Source: Austropuccinia psidii (lineage: Eukaryota; Basidiomycota; Pucciniomycetes; Pucciniales; Sphaerophragmiaceae). Taken from it: a stretch of 64,000 nucleotides of DNA. Positions 1-10,579 of this stretch are shown here, one piece after another. How positions within the stretch are numbered: position 1 is the first letter of the stretch; each line of letters opens with the position of its first letter. The position numbers and the translations under genes are program-made. The notes below the pieces were generated by a model. The model was not told where the DNA came from, made no database searches, and was given only the letters and a program-made list of their open reading frames with translations. Location of the stretch: assembly GCA_023105745.1 (NCBI GenBank), contig JALGQZ010000006.1, forward strand, positions 2,281,468-2,345,467, written 5' to 3'.

Positions 1-1536
1 GTGGAATTGTGGATTTAAGGGATCAAAAGGATTTATAACAGTATTACAACAAAATATAGTTGGATTCTATGATTTCACGTCTTTCTGGATGATTTTGAAA
101 GATTTAAAACACTTAAGAATAGCTTTTAACTAATACTTACTTGTTGGTAATAATGATTTAATAAATTGATAAGATGATGATTAGAAAAAACAGCAAGAAG
201 AGGCTTCTTTTAAGTCAATAACAGCTCACAGAGGCGTGCCATGGAGCAAACTGAAAAACCAGTGAGTGAGAAAACAATAAACTCTTTTGGATTAATGATT
301 GCATCATTTGTTGTCACGTAAGATTATCATAATTACTTAATTAATGCTTTTACGTGACTACCAACCCCAATATGGTTAAGAATAAAAGGAGTAACATCTG
401 TAAATCTTCTTTTATTCTAAAATAATCATTGATTTCTCAAAGTTATCAATGTTATTGCCAATTTCATCACAGGTTGCAATTACTGTGAATTTTTGAAGAT
501 TCAGTGTTTCACGTAGAATGGTCAAAAATGGACTGTAAGTAAAACTTTTAATTTTACTAGTAAAACCATAATTATTTTTGGTTGTACCATAGATAATACA
601 GTTTTTCATTGGTCCTGAAAGTTTCAGAAGGATTCATTAAGAATTGTATTTTTAATGAATTTTTGAAGTTTTTACCTCATTTCTACGTAGAATTGCAAAT
701 AGCAGTATTTTGCTGGTTGCTATGAGGTAAATCAATGAATATGGATCCCAAAAAGGGTTTAATTACTCTTTTAGGGTCTAGTCATGGAAAGTCATCAAGA
801 ATTGACGTGGTTACAGGAGTCTAAGTAGCTCATTACCTCCTTGGCACGTCAAAATAGCAGGTTATTTGCTATTTTTCTTATGATTACAGTAGGTGTAACT
901 TGGTAACCAAGTTCCCAAAGAGTTTTAGTTTACCAATTGGGCCAAGATGAGCCATGGATCCATGCTCTGGAGCTATCCACGCCTCTGAGGCCTCAGAAGT
1001 TGGGTACCCTGGCTCTCTTTGATGTCTTTTGTCCCCCTTGCCTAATTTTTACGTCAAAATAGTAATTTAAGCTTAAAGTGAGATATCCACTATGGGTGTA
1101 CCAAAAGTCCATGTAAGAATACCATGATATTAAGTGCTCAAAACATGCATAACACTATTCTTAGTGTATATGTAACATGGGATTTCTCACTTTCCCATTA
1201 TTTTGGCTAAAAATCAAGAAAAACAAAAATTTTCACGGATCTTTTATGTGGTATTAATGATGTGGTATTGAAGTATTTTCCATTTTACCACCTCAAATAC
1301 TTAAATTGAACTTATTCACTCTATGGAGCTACCCTAGGTGAATTTTTGTGTAGAATCCAAATCTGGTCTTAAATCCATGGATTTACTTACTCAATAAAAA
1401 GTTATTCATCTTTTCTGAAATTGAAAATGATGAATTTTGGATATATGCATGACTTATGAGTTTTGCAAAATTCAAAATTTCTTTTTAAGATAATTGTGGC
1501 CTATTTGGGTATGTAAAATATACCTCAAGGCTCACA
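1..1536 (-). repeat. 3' LTR of element A1 (partial)
   Basis: Matches 8466-10003 almost base for base and ends in the shared terminus CTCAAGGCTCACA. On the minus strand this is the U3 start, TGTGAGCCTTGAG. The first ~386 bases of the LTR in plus-strand order lie beyond the window start. Confidence 0.95.
412..609 (-). other. Small conserved reading frame inside the A1 LTR (65 codons)
   Basis: A 65-codon frame starting with ATG (protein start MKNCIIYGTTKNN) that also stands open in the other A1 LTR (8877-9074). The same frame is uninterrupted, although without the ATG, in both LTRs of A2 (about 34036-34224 and 42330-42520). It is broken in the solo LTRs. No domain is recognised. The product would be a small, soluble, Lys/Asn/Thr-rich peptide. 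It may simply be an accidental frame in young sequence, so coding status is doubtful. Confidence 0.25.
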
Positions 1537-1548
1537 TTCCCTCCCACC
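1537..1548 (-). other. Polypurine tract of A1
   Basis: Directly next to the 3' LTR, the minus strand reads GGTGGGAGGGAA followed by TGTGAG. This is the expected place and composition for the plus-strand primer of reverse transcription. The same tract sits at 35156-35167 in element A2. Confidence 0.8.
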
Positions 1549-1675
1549 AAAAAATAAAATTGTACTACAATTTTATTAGTGATAAAACAATAAGGCCCCA
1601 AAGGGGGTAATGTCCACTGTGCAACCTCTTCACATTACTCAGATCAAGTAATTTAAAGCACATTTATAGACATAT

Positions 1676-3685
1676 TCAGGTTTGTGGCCTTCTTTCATGT
1701 CTAAATCTTCTTAAGAGTTTATCTGAGTCAGGTATTTCTGATTCTGCCATCCATTCATCTTCATGTACTGGATTTCTATATCTGACAAGATATTCTCTTT
1801 GATTTTTACCCCTAAGTCTCCTCTCTTTGATGACTTTCTTTATCTTTTTGTCTTCATTCTGTTCCACAGGTGGTACAGTTAAAGGAGTTGGGTTTCTTAA
1901 AGGAAACAATTCTTTATCAGCTGGTTGATAAGGTTTTATCAAGCTGACTGGAAATGTGGGGTGTTTATTTTCCAATTCACCACTCAATTCCACTTGAACT
2001 GCATTGGTTCCATGTAAAGCAACAATAACAAAAGGTCCTACATAAGAATCTTTAAGTTTCTTTGGGCCTTTGATATTATTAAAATTCAAGGTTGAAACTA
2101 GAACTAAGTCCCCTACTTTGAAGTCTGGTACTTTATGACTCTTGTCCCACTTCTGTTTTGCATAATCAAAAGCATCATCCATACTCTGTTTTGCATGGTG
2201 TTTTACTTTATCAAGCATTAATTTGAAGCTGGAAGCTGTAGGATGAATGTCAATCAAGTCTTTCCTCAGTGTGTCTGCTGGGAGTCTTGGATTCCATCCT
2301 TTTTCTAACATAGCAGGAGTTTGTCCTGTGGAAGAATGGACTGATGTCTTGTATGCCAATTCTAATGCAGGTATCAGAGTGCACCAGTCATGGGTAAAGC
2401 CATCTGAGTCTTTGAATTCTAATCCATAAGCACAAAATCTCCTGATCATGTCTTCTAAAGTTTGAATCATCCTCTCTGCTAGCCCATCTGTTTGAGGGTG
2501 ATATGCTGTAGAGAATGATAACTTAGTCCCAAACAATCTATGAAGATTGGTCCAAAGTGCAGATGTGAATTTGGGATCTCTGTCACTTATGATATTCTTA
2601 AATAACCCTGTATGAGAAATAACTTTACTCCATAAAAGAAGAGCTGTATCCATAGCAGTGTCATCTTTATGACATGGTAAGAATATGGGAGTTTTGCTAT
2701 ATCTGTCTACAATGACTAAACAAGCATTATAACCTTTGTCACCACTTGGAGGAAGTGCTGTGACCCAATCCATGTGAACAACTTCCCAAGGGGATTTTGG
2801 TTCTTGAATATGGATCATCAATCCAAATTTCTTGCCTGTACTCCTGTTTGCTTTTTGGCATCTATCACAGGTATGGCAATATTCAATGGTTTCTTTTCTC
2901 CAAGATGGCCACCATGCACAGTTCTTCACTTTTTCAAGTGTTCTGTCTTCTGACAGGTGTCCAGAGTAGATACTATCATGACATTCATGAAGAATGGTAT
3001 TGATAAGTAATCTACTACACAGTGTCATCACACAAGAATGTTTTGTTCTATGGTAAATAATCCCCTCAAACAAGTGAAATCTTCCTTCAGAATAGGAATT
3101 TTTCCAAACTTCATCTAGTGCATTAACCAAAGATGTATCTTTGCAGTCTTTATCCAATAAAGAAGTCAAGATATGGCAATTCTTGTCTTGTTTATAAGAC
3201 TCTCTGACCTCTTCAAAGAATTCAGTCCCAATATCAGTTATGTTAGTTCCTTCAATTGGAATCTGTGGTTCAGCTTCCAAAGGTACATAAGCTGGGTTAT
3301 CAGGAGTGTTGGCTAAAGCCCATCTACTAAGTCCATCAGCATTCTTGTGAATGTTTCCTGCTTTATGAACTATAGTCATGTTTCCTCTATATTCTTGAAT
3401 GGCTATTTGCCATCTCAACATATGTCTGTTGGGAGTTTTCATGTTAAGAAGTGATTTGACGGCATTACAGTCAGTTATCACTTCAAAAACACTGCCATCA
3501 AGATAATAGTATAGTTTCTCAAGTGCCCATACCAAACATAAGCACTCCATTTGGCTTGCACCATATCTGGCTTCTGTTGGTTTGATTTGTCTTGAGATAT
3601 AACAAACTGGTCCTTCTGTAGGTTTGTCATCAATGATTTGGACTTGATGTAGGGCTGCCCCTAATCCATCTCCACATGCATCAAT
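1676..3685 (-). CDS. A1 pol, 3' portion: RNase H end, integrase and chromodomain
   Basis: This continues the gag-pol frame after the stop at 3686-3688. The segment is open for 669 codons, and its first ATG (at 3550) opens a 624-residue stretch. Residues below are counted from that Met. The segment begins inside RNase H. A His/Cys zinc-binding region follows (HECHDS ... CDRC). The integrase core shows the D,D-35-E triad: D261 (HMDWV), D323 (SDRDPKF) and E359 (GLAERM). The last ~60 residues form a chromodomain ([16 protein letters not shown]), which in chromoviruses directs integration to marked chromatin. The integrase inserts the cDNA and RNase H removes the RNA template strand. All catalytic residues are present. 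It would be made as part of one polyprotein with the upstream frame if the stop were absent or read through. Confidence 0.93.
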   Translation of the reverse strand: MDACGDGLGAALHQVQIIDDKPTEGPVCYISRQIKPTEARYGASQMECLCLVWALEKLYYYLDGSVFEVITDCNAVKSLLNMKTPNRHMLRWQIAIQEYRGNMTIVHKAGNIHKNADGLSRWALANTPDNPAYVPLEAEPQIPIEGTNITDIGTEFFEEVRESYKQDKNCHILTSLLDKDCKDTSLVNALDEVWKNSYSEGRFHLFEGIIYHRTKHSCVMTLCSRLLINTILHECHDSIYSGHLSEDRTLEKVKNCAWWPSWRKETIEYCHTCDRCQKANRSTGKKFGLMIHIQEPKSPWEVVHMDWVTALPPSGDKGYNACLVIVDRYSKTPIFLPCHKDDTAMDTALLLWSKVISHTGLFKNIISDRDPKFTSALWTNLHRLFGTKLSFSTAYHPQTDGLAERMIQTLEDMIRRFCAYGLEFKDSDGFTHDWCTLIPALELAYKTSVHSSTGQTPAMLEKGWNPRLPADTLRKDLIDIHPTASSFKLMLDKVKHHAKQSMDDAFDYAKQKWDKSHKVPDFKVGDLVLVSTLNFNNIKGPKKLKDSYVGPFVIVALHGTNAVQVELSGELENKHPTFPVSLIKPYQPADKELFPLRNPTPLTVPPVEQNEDKKIKKVIKERRLRGKNQREYLVRYRNPVHEDEWMAESEIPDSDKLLRRFRHERRPQT

Positions 3686-6600
3686 TTACAATTTAAAAGG
3701 AATATTCCAGTCAGGCATGAGGAGTAAAGGTGCTTCTGTAAGGGCTTTCTTTATCTTCTCATAAGCTTTAATTCTTTCCTGTGTCATCTCAAATACAGTC
3801 TGTTGATCACAGATTCTATAGAGTGACTTGGCTAGAATTGCAAAATCTTTCAAGTGTTGCCTATAGTAACTAGCAAATCCAAGAAAAGACATCATTTCTT
3901 TTTTATTCTGGGGTATTGGCTTAAGTAACACTGCTGCTACTTTATTCTTGTCAATACCCAAGCTCAAACCAGAAACAACATGTCCTAATGCTTTGAGTTC
4001 TTCAAAACCAAAATTGCATTTCTTAAGTGAAATTTTCATGTTCACTTCTGCAACTTTATGAAGTACTCTTGCAAGTCTTTCAAGGTGCAAAGACCATGAG
4101 TCAGAACATATAATAATATCATCAATATAAATGATAAGCCATCCTTCAGACAATTCTGTGGGTAAGATGGTATTCATCATTCTTTGATAATGAGATGGAG
4201 CATTTTTAATGCCAAATGGCATTCTAAGATACTCAAAAATGCCACAGTGAGTGATAATTCTAAGTAATTTCTTAGCTTTAGGCGTCAAAACATTTTGATG
4301 GAAGCCTTTCAATGCATCCATTGATGTTATATACTTTGCTTTAGACAATTGAGTCAAGGTTTCTTGAATTCTAGGGATTGGATACCTATCTGGAACTGTG
4401 TAGGTATTCAAAGCTCTAAAATCTCCAACCATTCTTGACTTATCATTATGCCATGCAATAATAACAGGTGTTGTCACTTCAACTTCCTCATTATGGCCTA
4501 CTTTCCTTAGCACACCAAGTTGGATCAACTCTTGGATATGTTTTTCCAAGGCCTCTCTAGCTCTGGGACTGGCTGGATAAGCTGGTCTTCTAAGTACTGG
4601 AGGATATGGTCTGTCAATATTAAGAGTAATATCAACTTCATGTCCTCTTATAGTGCCTAATGGTTCATCATCAGAGGCAAATGCATTTTTATATGTGTAT
4701 AACACATTAATAAGCTCATTCCTCATCTTTGGTGACAATGATTGATTAGTTTGTGCTTCAACAAGTTGATTAGTCACAAATTCATCTTTGTAAGTATCCT
4801 TGACAGAAGATACTACAGATATCTGTTTTGGCATATTGGAGAAAGCAAATTTTTGTCTCTTGTTTTCTCCAATTGAGAAATATCTGTCTTTATGGTTATT
4901 TATATCAATACCATAAATATTCAAGTAATCATTTCCAAGAATGATGTGCTGAGATGTGCAATTATCCATTACTACAATCTCAGTTTTCATTCTTACACTT
5001 CCTGCTGGATGTGGGAATACAATATTAGTGTCCAATATGCCCAAGGGGTACATATTGTTACTGGCACTACTGAATTGTACACCTTCTATTGGTAATAGAT
5101 GGTTTTTCCATTCAGGAAGTATAATTTGGAGATAATCTTTGCCAACACAAGTGCAAAATGCCCCTGTATCCAAATTTACTTTGGCTTCAATATCACTCAT
5201 CAGAATTGATGTGATACAGGATGCTCCAGCAGTATAACCCTTTCCTCTAGCAGGTTTTGTTTTACACATTCTGGCATCTTGGATATTGATCAGGTTGCAG
5301 CAATCTTCACTGTACTGTGGCAAGTGGGTATGGACTTCTGTGACCTCAAAGAAAGCTGAAATGTTTTCAATGGGATAGTCCTCCACTGGTGTATCTTCAG
5401 AGACTGCAGAATCTTGATCATACTCCTCTTTCTCTTCAGTACACTGAATTTCTTCAATGACTTGAACTTCATTGATTTTTGTCTTCTTAGGACAAGTGTT
5501 GGCCAAATGTGAAGTACTTCCACACTTATGACACTTCAAGACAGGTCTTTCTGGTCTTCTTTCCTCTCTAGGAATCTTTGAGACTATTTTGGACTCTATT
5601 GGGTTTTTAATCCAAGTTTTACCAATTCTTGTCCTGGTAATGATATCTTCCATAGCATTAATGTAGTCCTCTGTTAAACAAGGTTCCACACATCTGCTTT
5701 TGATAGCATGTTCCAATTCTCCTCCACACTTTCTTAATATTTTCATATTAATCATAGTGTCAGACATATCTGGGTGTAAAGCAGATAATCTGTCTTTTTG
5801 TTTGAAGAACCAAGTAAGTGGTTTGTCTTTTTCTGAGTTAAAAATGGCACTTTCAAAAGCATTCTCCATTTTAAACCTCCAAGAATTATTGGCCCATTTG
5901 GTAATCACTTCAGATTTCCACCAAGACCAGTCATGTTTACCATGATCAATCCTCATTTTGTGATACCATTTCTTTGCAGTTCTGGTAAACAAACAGTGTA
6001 ATTTTCCCACTATGATTTCATCAGGTATATTAAAGTCTTCTTGCAACATATCAATAGTCCTGATGAATTCAATATGGTTGTATTCTCCTTCACCAGAGAA
6101 TGTTGGCCATTCTTCTATTTTGGGAATATCTCTTGCAGAGTAGGCATTTTCTCCTAAGAATGGAGTCAAACTTTCTTTGACAGAAAGTTTTTCTTCAGTC
6201 AAAGGTGTAGAATGTCTTGGCATATGTGGTTCATGATTCTTATGAATTTGCTCCACACTTGCAATTATATCATTCTTCAATTTCTGCCTTTCACTGTCAC
6301 TTTTTGCTAAATGTATAGCAAATTGATTGGTGTTCTTAACTATTTGTAAGACATGGTCTTCAAGAGTCTTAAGTCTATCATTTACTTTAAAAATTGCAGG
6401 ATCCTCTGTGTCATTATTTTGACATTGGGTCTCAATTCTTTCACAAGCATTGCTAATTGACTCAAGGGTGACAGTTGTCACTTGATGCCAATCAGAATGT
6501 TGCTTGTCATTCTTCTTTAAATCATTGATGTCTAATGTAATTTGCTTTAACTTTGACTCAAGTTTGCCAATTTCTACACTAATACTTCTATGTACATCAT

Positions 6601-7384
6601 TTATTTGCGTGGAAAAGTCCTGTTCATCCTTTCCTGCTCCTTGGCTGTGAATTCCATAAGAGTTCTGGCCATATTGAAGACACTGTCCACGGCTGAAGGC
6701 TCCAATTTGGGGATCCTGTACCCTTGTGGGTAAGGTCTGTGTCAATTGGCTTTGCCTTTGCCCTTGCCTTGATGGTTCTTGGGACCTCTCTGTTTCTTTT
6801 GAGGTCCTTTGGGCTTGTCCTTGGGCGCTTCTGGAGCTGGTTTGGAGCTGGTAGATGCCACTGGTGCCTCTGTCTCCAAAGCTGGAGTCATTTCCAACTC
6901 TTTCTTCTGGTCTATGGATAAAAGACTTTGGTTCTTCAACCAATTCTTTATCTTTTTGACCTTGTCTTTGCAAGACAGGGGGCTCCATCCTCCTAAGAGT
7001 TCTATGGTCTTCTCCTGACCCAGAAAGCTCTTGATGTGTAAGTAAGAGTTCATGGCCCCCTGCCAAAGGCTTGGGCAGATTTCCCATTCCTCTTCCTTGG
7101 CTGCTCTGAACCAGTTTTTGTACTGGCATTGATATATTTCTATTGCTGCCACCTGAAAGTGGTTCAGCCCTGGAAATATTACCATAAATCAGTTCAGGCT
7201 CAGAATTTACGTCAAAATCTGTTGGTACAGACCTTGGGGAATGGGGGGCAACTCTGGCATCCTCCATATGTGCCTTTCTTGTGGAAGATTTGGCACTTCT
7301 GGATTTGGTCTTGCCTCTTCCTTGTCCACATCCATCTGGTTGGACTGAATAGTTGCTTCCATTTCTGGTATGCACCATTTTCAC
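3686..7384 (-). CDS. A1 gag, protease and reverse transcriptase polyprotein (ended by a nonsense codon)
   Basis: A 1232-residue frame. The N-terminal ~300 residues are Gln/Ser-rich and of low complexity. Then comes a retrotransposon Gag capsid region (around [17 protein letters not shown]), a CCHC zinc knuckle from about residue 618 ([14 protein letters not shown]), an aspartic protease with DTGA at about residue 739, and a reverse transcriptase with [14 protein letters not shown] and the catalytic YIDD at about residue 1086. It stops at 3686-3688 just as RNase H begins. A2 has a Tyr codon (TAC) where A1 has TAA, so this is a single C-to-A change on the coding strand. Gag and Pol are in one frame, as in many fungal Gypsy elements. 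Translation may start at the second Met (7378), which gives [10 protein letters not shown]. Confidence 0.93.
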   Translation of the reverse strand: MKMVHTRNGSNYSVQPDGCGQGRGKTKSRSAKSSTRKAHMEDARVAPHSPRSVPTDFDVNSEPELIYGNISRAEPLSGGSNRNISMPVQKLVQSSQGRGMGNLPKPLAGGHELLLTHQELSGSGEDHRTLRRMEPPVLQRQGQKDKELVEEPKSFIHRPEERVGNDSSFGDRGTSGIYQLQTSSRSAQGQAQRTSKETERSQEPSRQGQRQSQLTQTLPTRVQDPQIGAFSRGQCLQYGQNSYGIHSQGAGKDEQDFSTQINDVHRSISVEIGKLESKLKQITLDINDLKKNDKQHSDWHQVTTVTLESISNACERIETQCQNNDTEDPAIFKVNDRLKTLEDHVLQIVKNTNQFAIHLAKSDSERQKLKNDIIASVEQIHKNHEPHMPRHSTPLTEEKLSVKESLTPFLGENAYSARDIPKIEEWPTFSGEGEYNHIEFIRTIDMLQEDFNIPDEIIVGKLHCLFTRTAKKWYHKMRIDHGKHDWSWWKSEVITKWANNSWRFKMENAFESAIFNSEKDKPLTWFFKQKDRLSALHPDMSDTMINMKILRKCGGELEHAIKSRCVEPCLTEDYINAMEDIITRTRIGKTWIKNPIESKIVSKIPREERRPERPVLKCHKCGSTSHLANTCPKKTKINEVQVIEEIQCTEEKEEYDQDSAVSEDTPVEDYPIENISAFFEVTEVHTHLPQYSEDCCNLINIQDARMCKTKPARGKGYTAGASCITSILMSDIEAKVNLDTGAFCTCVGKDYLQIILPEWKNHLLPIEGVQFSSASNNMYPLGILDTNIVFPHPAGSVRMKTEIVVMDNCTSQHIILGNDYLNIYGIDINNHKDRYFSIGENKRQKFAFSNMPKQISVVSSVKDTYKDEFVTNQLVEAQTNQSLSPKMRNELINVLYTYKNAFASDDEPLGTIRGHEVDITLNIDRPYPPVLRRPAYPASPRAREALEKHIQELIQLGVLRKVGHNEEVEVTTPVIIAWHNDKSRMVGDFRALNTYTVPDRYPIPRIQETLTQLSKAKYITSMDALKGFHQNVLTPKAKKLLRIITHCGIFEYLRMPFGIKNAPSHYQRMMNTILPTELSEGWLIIYIDDIIICSDSWSLHLERLARVLHKVAEVNMKISLKKCNFGFEELKALGHVVSGLSLGIDKNKVAAVLLKPIPQNKKEMMSFLGFASYYRQHLKDFAILAKSLYRICDQQTVFEMTQERIKAYEKIKKALTEAPLLLMPDWNIPFKL

Positions 7385-7600
7385 GTCAATTTAAAGATAA
7401 AAGGTGAAAAAATATAAGATAAAATACACACCTTTTGGTGGTAATTCAGCTTTTTCTGAGTTGAATAAGGTGCCTCTTTTAGCAATCTGCACCTCAATAC
7501 TGTCTTCAGATTCTGCTTCTGAAGATTCTGGACTATTGATGTATCTTTTACTGAGTCTGTTACCAGCTGCACAGTATTTGATTAAAGACACTTAAAGAAA
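7385..7600 (-). other. A1 leader segment upstream of gag, possible untranslated or spliced exon
   Basis: Between primer-binding site and gag the minus strand carries an open segment flanked by splice-like sites: a pyrimidine-rich stretch ending TTTAAG before TGTCTTTAATC, and AAAAG followed by GTGTGT about 170 bases later. The segment would encode a Ser/Glu-rich stretch (SPESSEAESEDSIEVQ) but has no ATG. A similar arrangement precedes gag in family B (10125-10376). The exon reading is inference. Confidence 0.3.
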
Positions 7601-7960
7601 AAATATGATAAAAGAAATTATTTTTGTGTTTTAAGATATTTTTAAAAGATTTTTTATGAATTTGATTATTTTTTAATATTAAAAAAATTATTCTTTTTAA
7701 AGAAAAAAAATTAAAATTTAAGATTTTGAATGAAAATTAATTCAGAGTAACTCAAAGAATAATTTTATAAGTTTTTGGATGTGAAAAAGCCACGTGTAAA
7801 ACAGTATAAAATTAAACCAAATTCCTCAATGAAAAAGATTTCCAAAACAATTTCAAAAATAAGAATTATTTTGACTTTAAAATGAAAGAAAAAAAATATT
7901 CAATTAATATATTTTAGAGCTTAAGAATATATTAATTAAGGGTACAAGGTTCAAAAAACA
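7601..7960. other. A1 untranslated leader, AT-rich
   Basis: About 360 bases between the leader segment and the inner primer-binding site. They are rich in A and T homopolymers, without a reading frame, and aligned with 41205-41560 of A2. I see nothing else in it. Confidence 0.6.
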
Positions 7961-7974
7961 CAGCCAGGCCCCCA
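7961..7974 (-). other. Second (inner) primer-binding-site copy of A1
   Basis: The plus strand reads CAGCCAGGCCCCCA, then AA, then TGTAAGATGTGG at 7977. This repeats the structure at the true LTR junction (8062-8080) 103 bases away, with one base changed (CAGCC for CGGCC). A2 has only one such site. Confidence 0.6.
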
Positions 7975-8061
7975 AATGTAAGATGTGGTAGGTATGGTGG
8001 TTTTTTAGAACACAAAAAGTGAAGTCTAGAATATGATTATATCCAAAACTCTGGTTACAAT

Positions 8062-8077
8062 CACGGCCAGGCCCCCA
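8062..8077 (-). other. Primer-binding site of A1
   Basis: On the minus strand, TGGGGGCCTGGCCGTG lies two bases inside the 5' LTR. It begins with the TGG expected for pairing with a tRNA 3' CCA end. Pairing predicts a tRNA ending CCAGGCC plus discriminator C plus CCA. A discriminator C is typical of eukaryotic tRNA-Pro, so that is the suggested primer; this is inference. The same site is at 41562-41577 in A2. Confidence 0.65.
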
Positions 8078-8079
8078 AA

Positions 8080-10003
8080 TGTAAGATGTGACTATGAAAC
8101 TGATGATAATATTAATATTAATCAACAGTACTATGTCTGTTCTTATGAAATATAATAATAGAATATTACTATAGCCACAATTAAATAATTAAAAATTATT
8201 TCTTTCACGTGTTAAGCACTACTAGTGATTTTAACAGTGAGCAAGTAATTGTCTACAAGAATCAATTACAAGAAGAATTTAATAATAAAAACTTCTTTAT
8301 TAAAATAATAAAATTATTTTAATATATAATTATCCTTTGCAAGAATAATTATAAAGATAATTCTTGAAGAAAACTATTACTAGAGAAAAACTTTAAGAAT
8401 TAAGAATAAATGACTCACTAATACTCCAAAGAACTTATTGATAGGTAAGAGTAGAGAAATTTGACGTGGAATTGTGGATTTAAAGGATCAAAAGGATTTA
8501 TAACAGTATTACAAGAAAATATAGTTGGATTCTATGATTTCACGTCTTTCTGGATGATTTTGAAAGATTTAAAACACTTAAGAATAGCTTTTAACTAATA
8601 CTTACTTGTTGGTAATAATGATTTAATAAATTGATAAGATGATGATTAGAAAAAACAGCAAGAAGAGGCTTCTTTTAAGTCAATAACAGCTCACAGAGGC
8701 GTGCCATGGAGCAAACTGAAAAACCAGTGAGTGAGAAAACAATAAACCCTTTTGGATTAATGATTGCATCATTTGTTGTCACGTAAGATTATCATAATTA
8801 CTTAATTAATGCTTTTACGTGACTACCAACCCCAATATGGTTAAGAATAAAAGGAGTAACATCTGTAAATCTTCTTTTATTCTAAAATAATCATTGATTT
8901 CTCAAAGTTATCAATGTTATTTCCAATTTCATCACAGGTTGCAATTACTGTGAATTTTTGAAGATTCAGTGTTTCACGTAGAATGGTCAAAAATGGACTG
9001 TAAGTAAAACTTTTAATTTTACTAGTAAAACCATGATTATTTTTGGTTGTATCATAGATAATACAGTTCTTCATTGGTCCTGAAAGTTTCAGAAGGATTC
9101 ATTAAGAATTGTATTTTTAATGAATTTTTGAAGTTTTTACCTCATTTCTACGTAGAATTGCAAATAGCAGTATTTTGCTGGTTGCTATGAGGTAAATCAA
9201 TGAATATGGATCCCAAAAAGGGTTTAATTACTCTTTTAGGGTCTAGTCATGGAAAGTCATCAAGAATTGACGTGGTTACAGGAGTCTAAGTAGCTCATTA
9301 CCTCCTTGGCACGTCAAAATAGCAGGTTATTTGCTATTTTTCTTATGATTACAGTAGGTGTAACTTGGTAACCAAGTTCCCAAAGAGTTTTAGTTTACCA
9401 ATTGGGCCAAGATGAGCCATGGATCCATGCTCTGGAGCTATCCACACCTCTGAGGCCTCAGAAGTTGGGTACCCTGGCTCTCTTTGATGTCTTTTGTCCC
9501 CCTTGCCTAATTTTTACGTCAAAATAGTAATTTAAGCTTAAAGTGAGATATCCACTATGGGTGTACCAAAAGTCCATGTAAGAATACCATGATATTAAGT
9601 GCTCAAAACATGCATAACACTATTCTTGGTGTATATGTAACATGGGATTTCTCACTTTCCCATTATTTTGGCTAAAAATCAAGAAAAACAAAAATTTTCA
9701 CGGATCTTTTATGTGGTATTAATGATGTGGTATTGAAGTATTTTCCATTTTACCACCTCAAATACTTAAATTGAGCTTATTCACTCTATGGAGCTACCCT
9801 AGGTGAATTTTTGTGTAGAATCCAAATCTGGTCTTAAATCTATGGATTTACTTACTCAATAAAAAGTTATTCATCTTTTCTGAAATTGCGAAAATGATGA
9901 ATTTTGGATATATGCATGACTTATGAGTTTTGCATAATTCAAAATTTCTTTTTAAGATAATTGTGGCCTATTTGGGTATGTAAAATATACCTCAAGGCTC
10001 ACA
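8080..10003 (-). repeat. 5' LTR of element A1 (1924 bp)
   Basis: Complete LTR running from TGTAAGATGTGACTATG to CCTCAAGGCTCACA on the plus strand, with the usual TG...CA ends. It carries several palindromes shared with the other copies, for example the 14-base TCTGAGGCCTCAGA and the separated arms GTCACGTAA/TTACGTGAC. It also holds a second copy of the 65-codon frame at 8877-9074. Confidence 0.95.
8877..9074 (-). other. Second copy of the LTR-internal 65-codon frame
   Basis: Same frame as at 412-609 with a few base changes, still open from ATG to TAA. Coding status is unproven. Confidence 0.25.
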
Positions 10004-10106
10004 CTTTTCCTTCTGTACCTGATTGGCCTCTGCCATAATCACGTCTATTACCTTTCTGGGAGCTTCTTGAGGGGTTATAGCTGGCTCCTGACCTGGTTGA
10101 AGGCAT
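10004..10106 (-). pseudogene. Start of gag of family B, cut off by A1 insertion
   Basis: From the ATG at 10106 the minus strand reads MPSTRSGASYNPSRSSQKGN and stays open to the A1 junction at 10004 (34 codons). The basic, Ser/Gly-rich start is typical of the N-terminus of rust Gypsy Gag proteins as I remember them. The rest is missing from this window. Confidence 0.6.
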
Positions 10107-10124
10107 AATTATGGTTAAAAAGGC

Positions 10125-10376
10125 TTAAAATAGTAATTTTACGTCAAAAAACTTACTATTGGCCAAATCTTTGGCTTTCTGAAGAGTATTACTTATTTCC
10201 AAGTTGACTAATTCAGAAGAAATTGGCTCTGGTTGAATATTCTGAGTCACAATAATAGTACTATTATGATCAGAATTAACAGTACTGGCAGGAATAATTC
10301 TGGTTACTGTTGAGGCTGTTTCAATGTTTTCTTGTCTTACCATGTTGTCAGACACTAAAGTTAATGAAAAAGCCAA
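10125..10376 (-). other. Leader frame or exon upstream of family B gag
   Basis: An open stretch of about 80 codons just upstream of gag. It begins after AACTTTAG before TGTCTGACAAC (an acceptor-like site), contains an in-frame ATG (MVRQENIETASTV), and runs into a perfect donor, GTAAGT, after GCCAATA. A possible acceptor, CTTCAACCAG, lies inside the start of gag. This suggests an alternatively spliced leader. No protein family is recognised. Confidence 0.35.
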
Positions 10377-10562
10377 TTAATTAAGTAAAAAAAAGGTTAT
10401 TTCAAAAAAGAAATAAAAATATAAGCCTCACTTATAATATGTAAAAAACATATTTTTTATGGATTTTTTGAATTATAAGTATTTTTTATATGTTTTTGAA
10501 TTTTTCAATATAAGAAAAAAGATTTAAAAAGAGTAAAAAAAATATTTCACAGGTAAAATATC

Positions 10563-10577
10563 ATGGCTGGGCCCCCA
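10563..10577 (-). other. Primer-binding site of family B
   Basis: The minus strand reads TGGGGGCCCAGCCAT two bases inside the LTR. It shares TGGGGGCC with family A, which suggests the same class of tRNA primer. Confidence 0.55.
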
Positions 10578-10579
10578 AA

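Larger units (their letters stand above)
1..10003 (-). mobile_element. Ty3/Gypsy chromodomain retrotransposon A1, nearly intact, truncated by window edge
   Basis: An LTR retrotransposon read on the minus strand. The right-hand copy of the LTR (8080-10003) is the 5' LTR and the left-hand copy (1-1536) is the 3' LTR; the missing 5' ~386 bases of the left copy lie outside the window. The order on the minus strand is 5' LTR, primer-binding site, leader, gag-protease-RT-RNase H-integrase-chromodomain, polypurine tract (1537-1548, GGTGGGAGGGAA on the minus strand), 3' LTR. By eye I count about 13 differences between the two LTRs over the shared 1.5 kb, so insertion was recent. RT-RNase H before integrase defines Ty3/Gypsy, and the C-terminal chromodomain places it in the chromoviruses. 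The only clear coding break is one stop codon at 3686-3688. The right flank starts CTTTT; the matching left flank is not visible. Confidence 0.95.

Noticed and set aside
6742..7185. A 147-codon minus frame overlapping gag (starting [16 protein letters not shown]), also present in A2 at 40417-40803.
   Set aside because: It is open in both copies, so an overlapping gene was considered. The two copies are very similar overall and the frame lies within low-complexity Gag, so openness is weak evidence.
2247..7407. Numerous frames on the plus strand, and on other minus frames, across gag-pol of A1, with equivalents in A2.
   Set aside because: They are antisense or out-of-frame shadows of the retroelement polyprotein.
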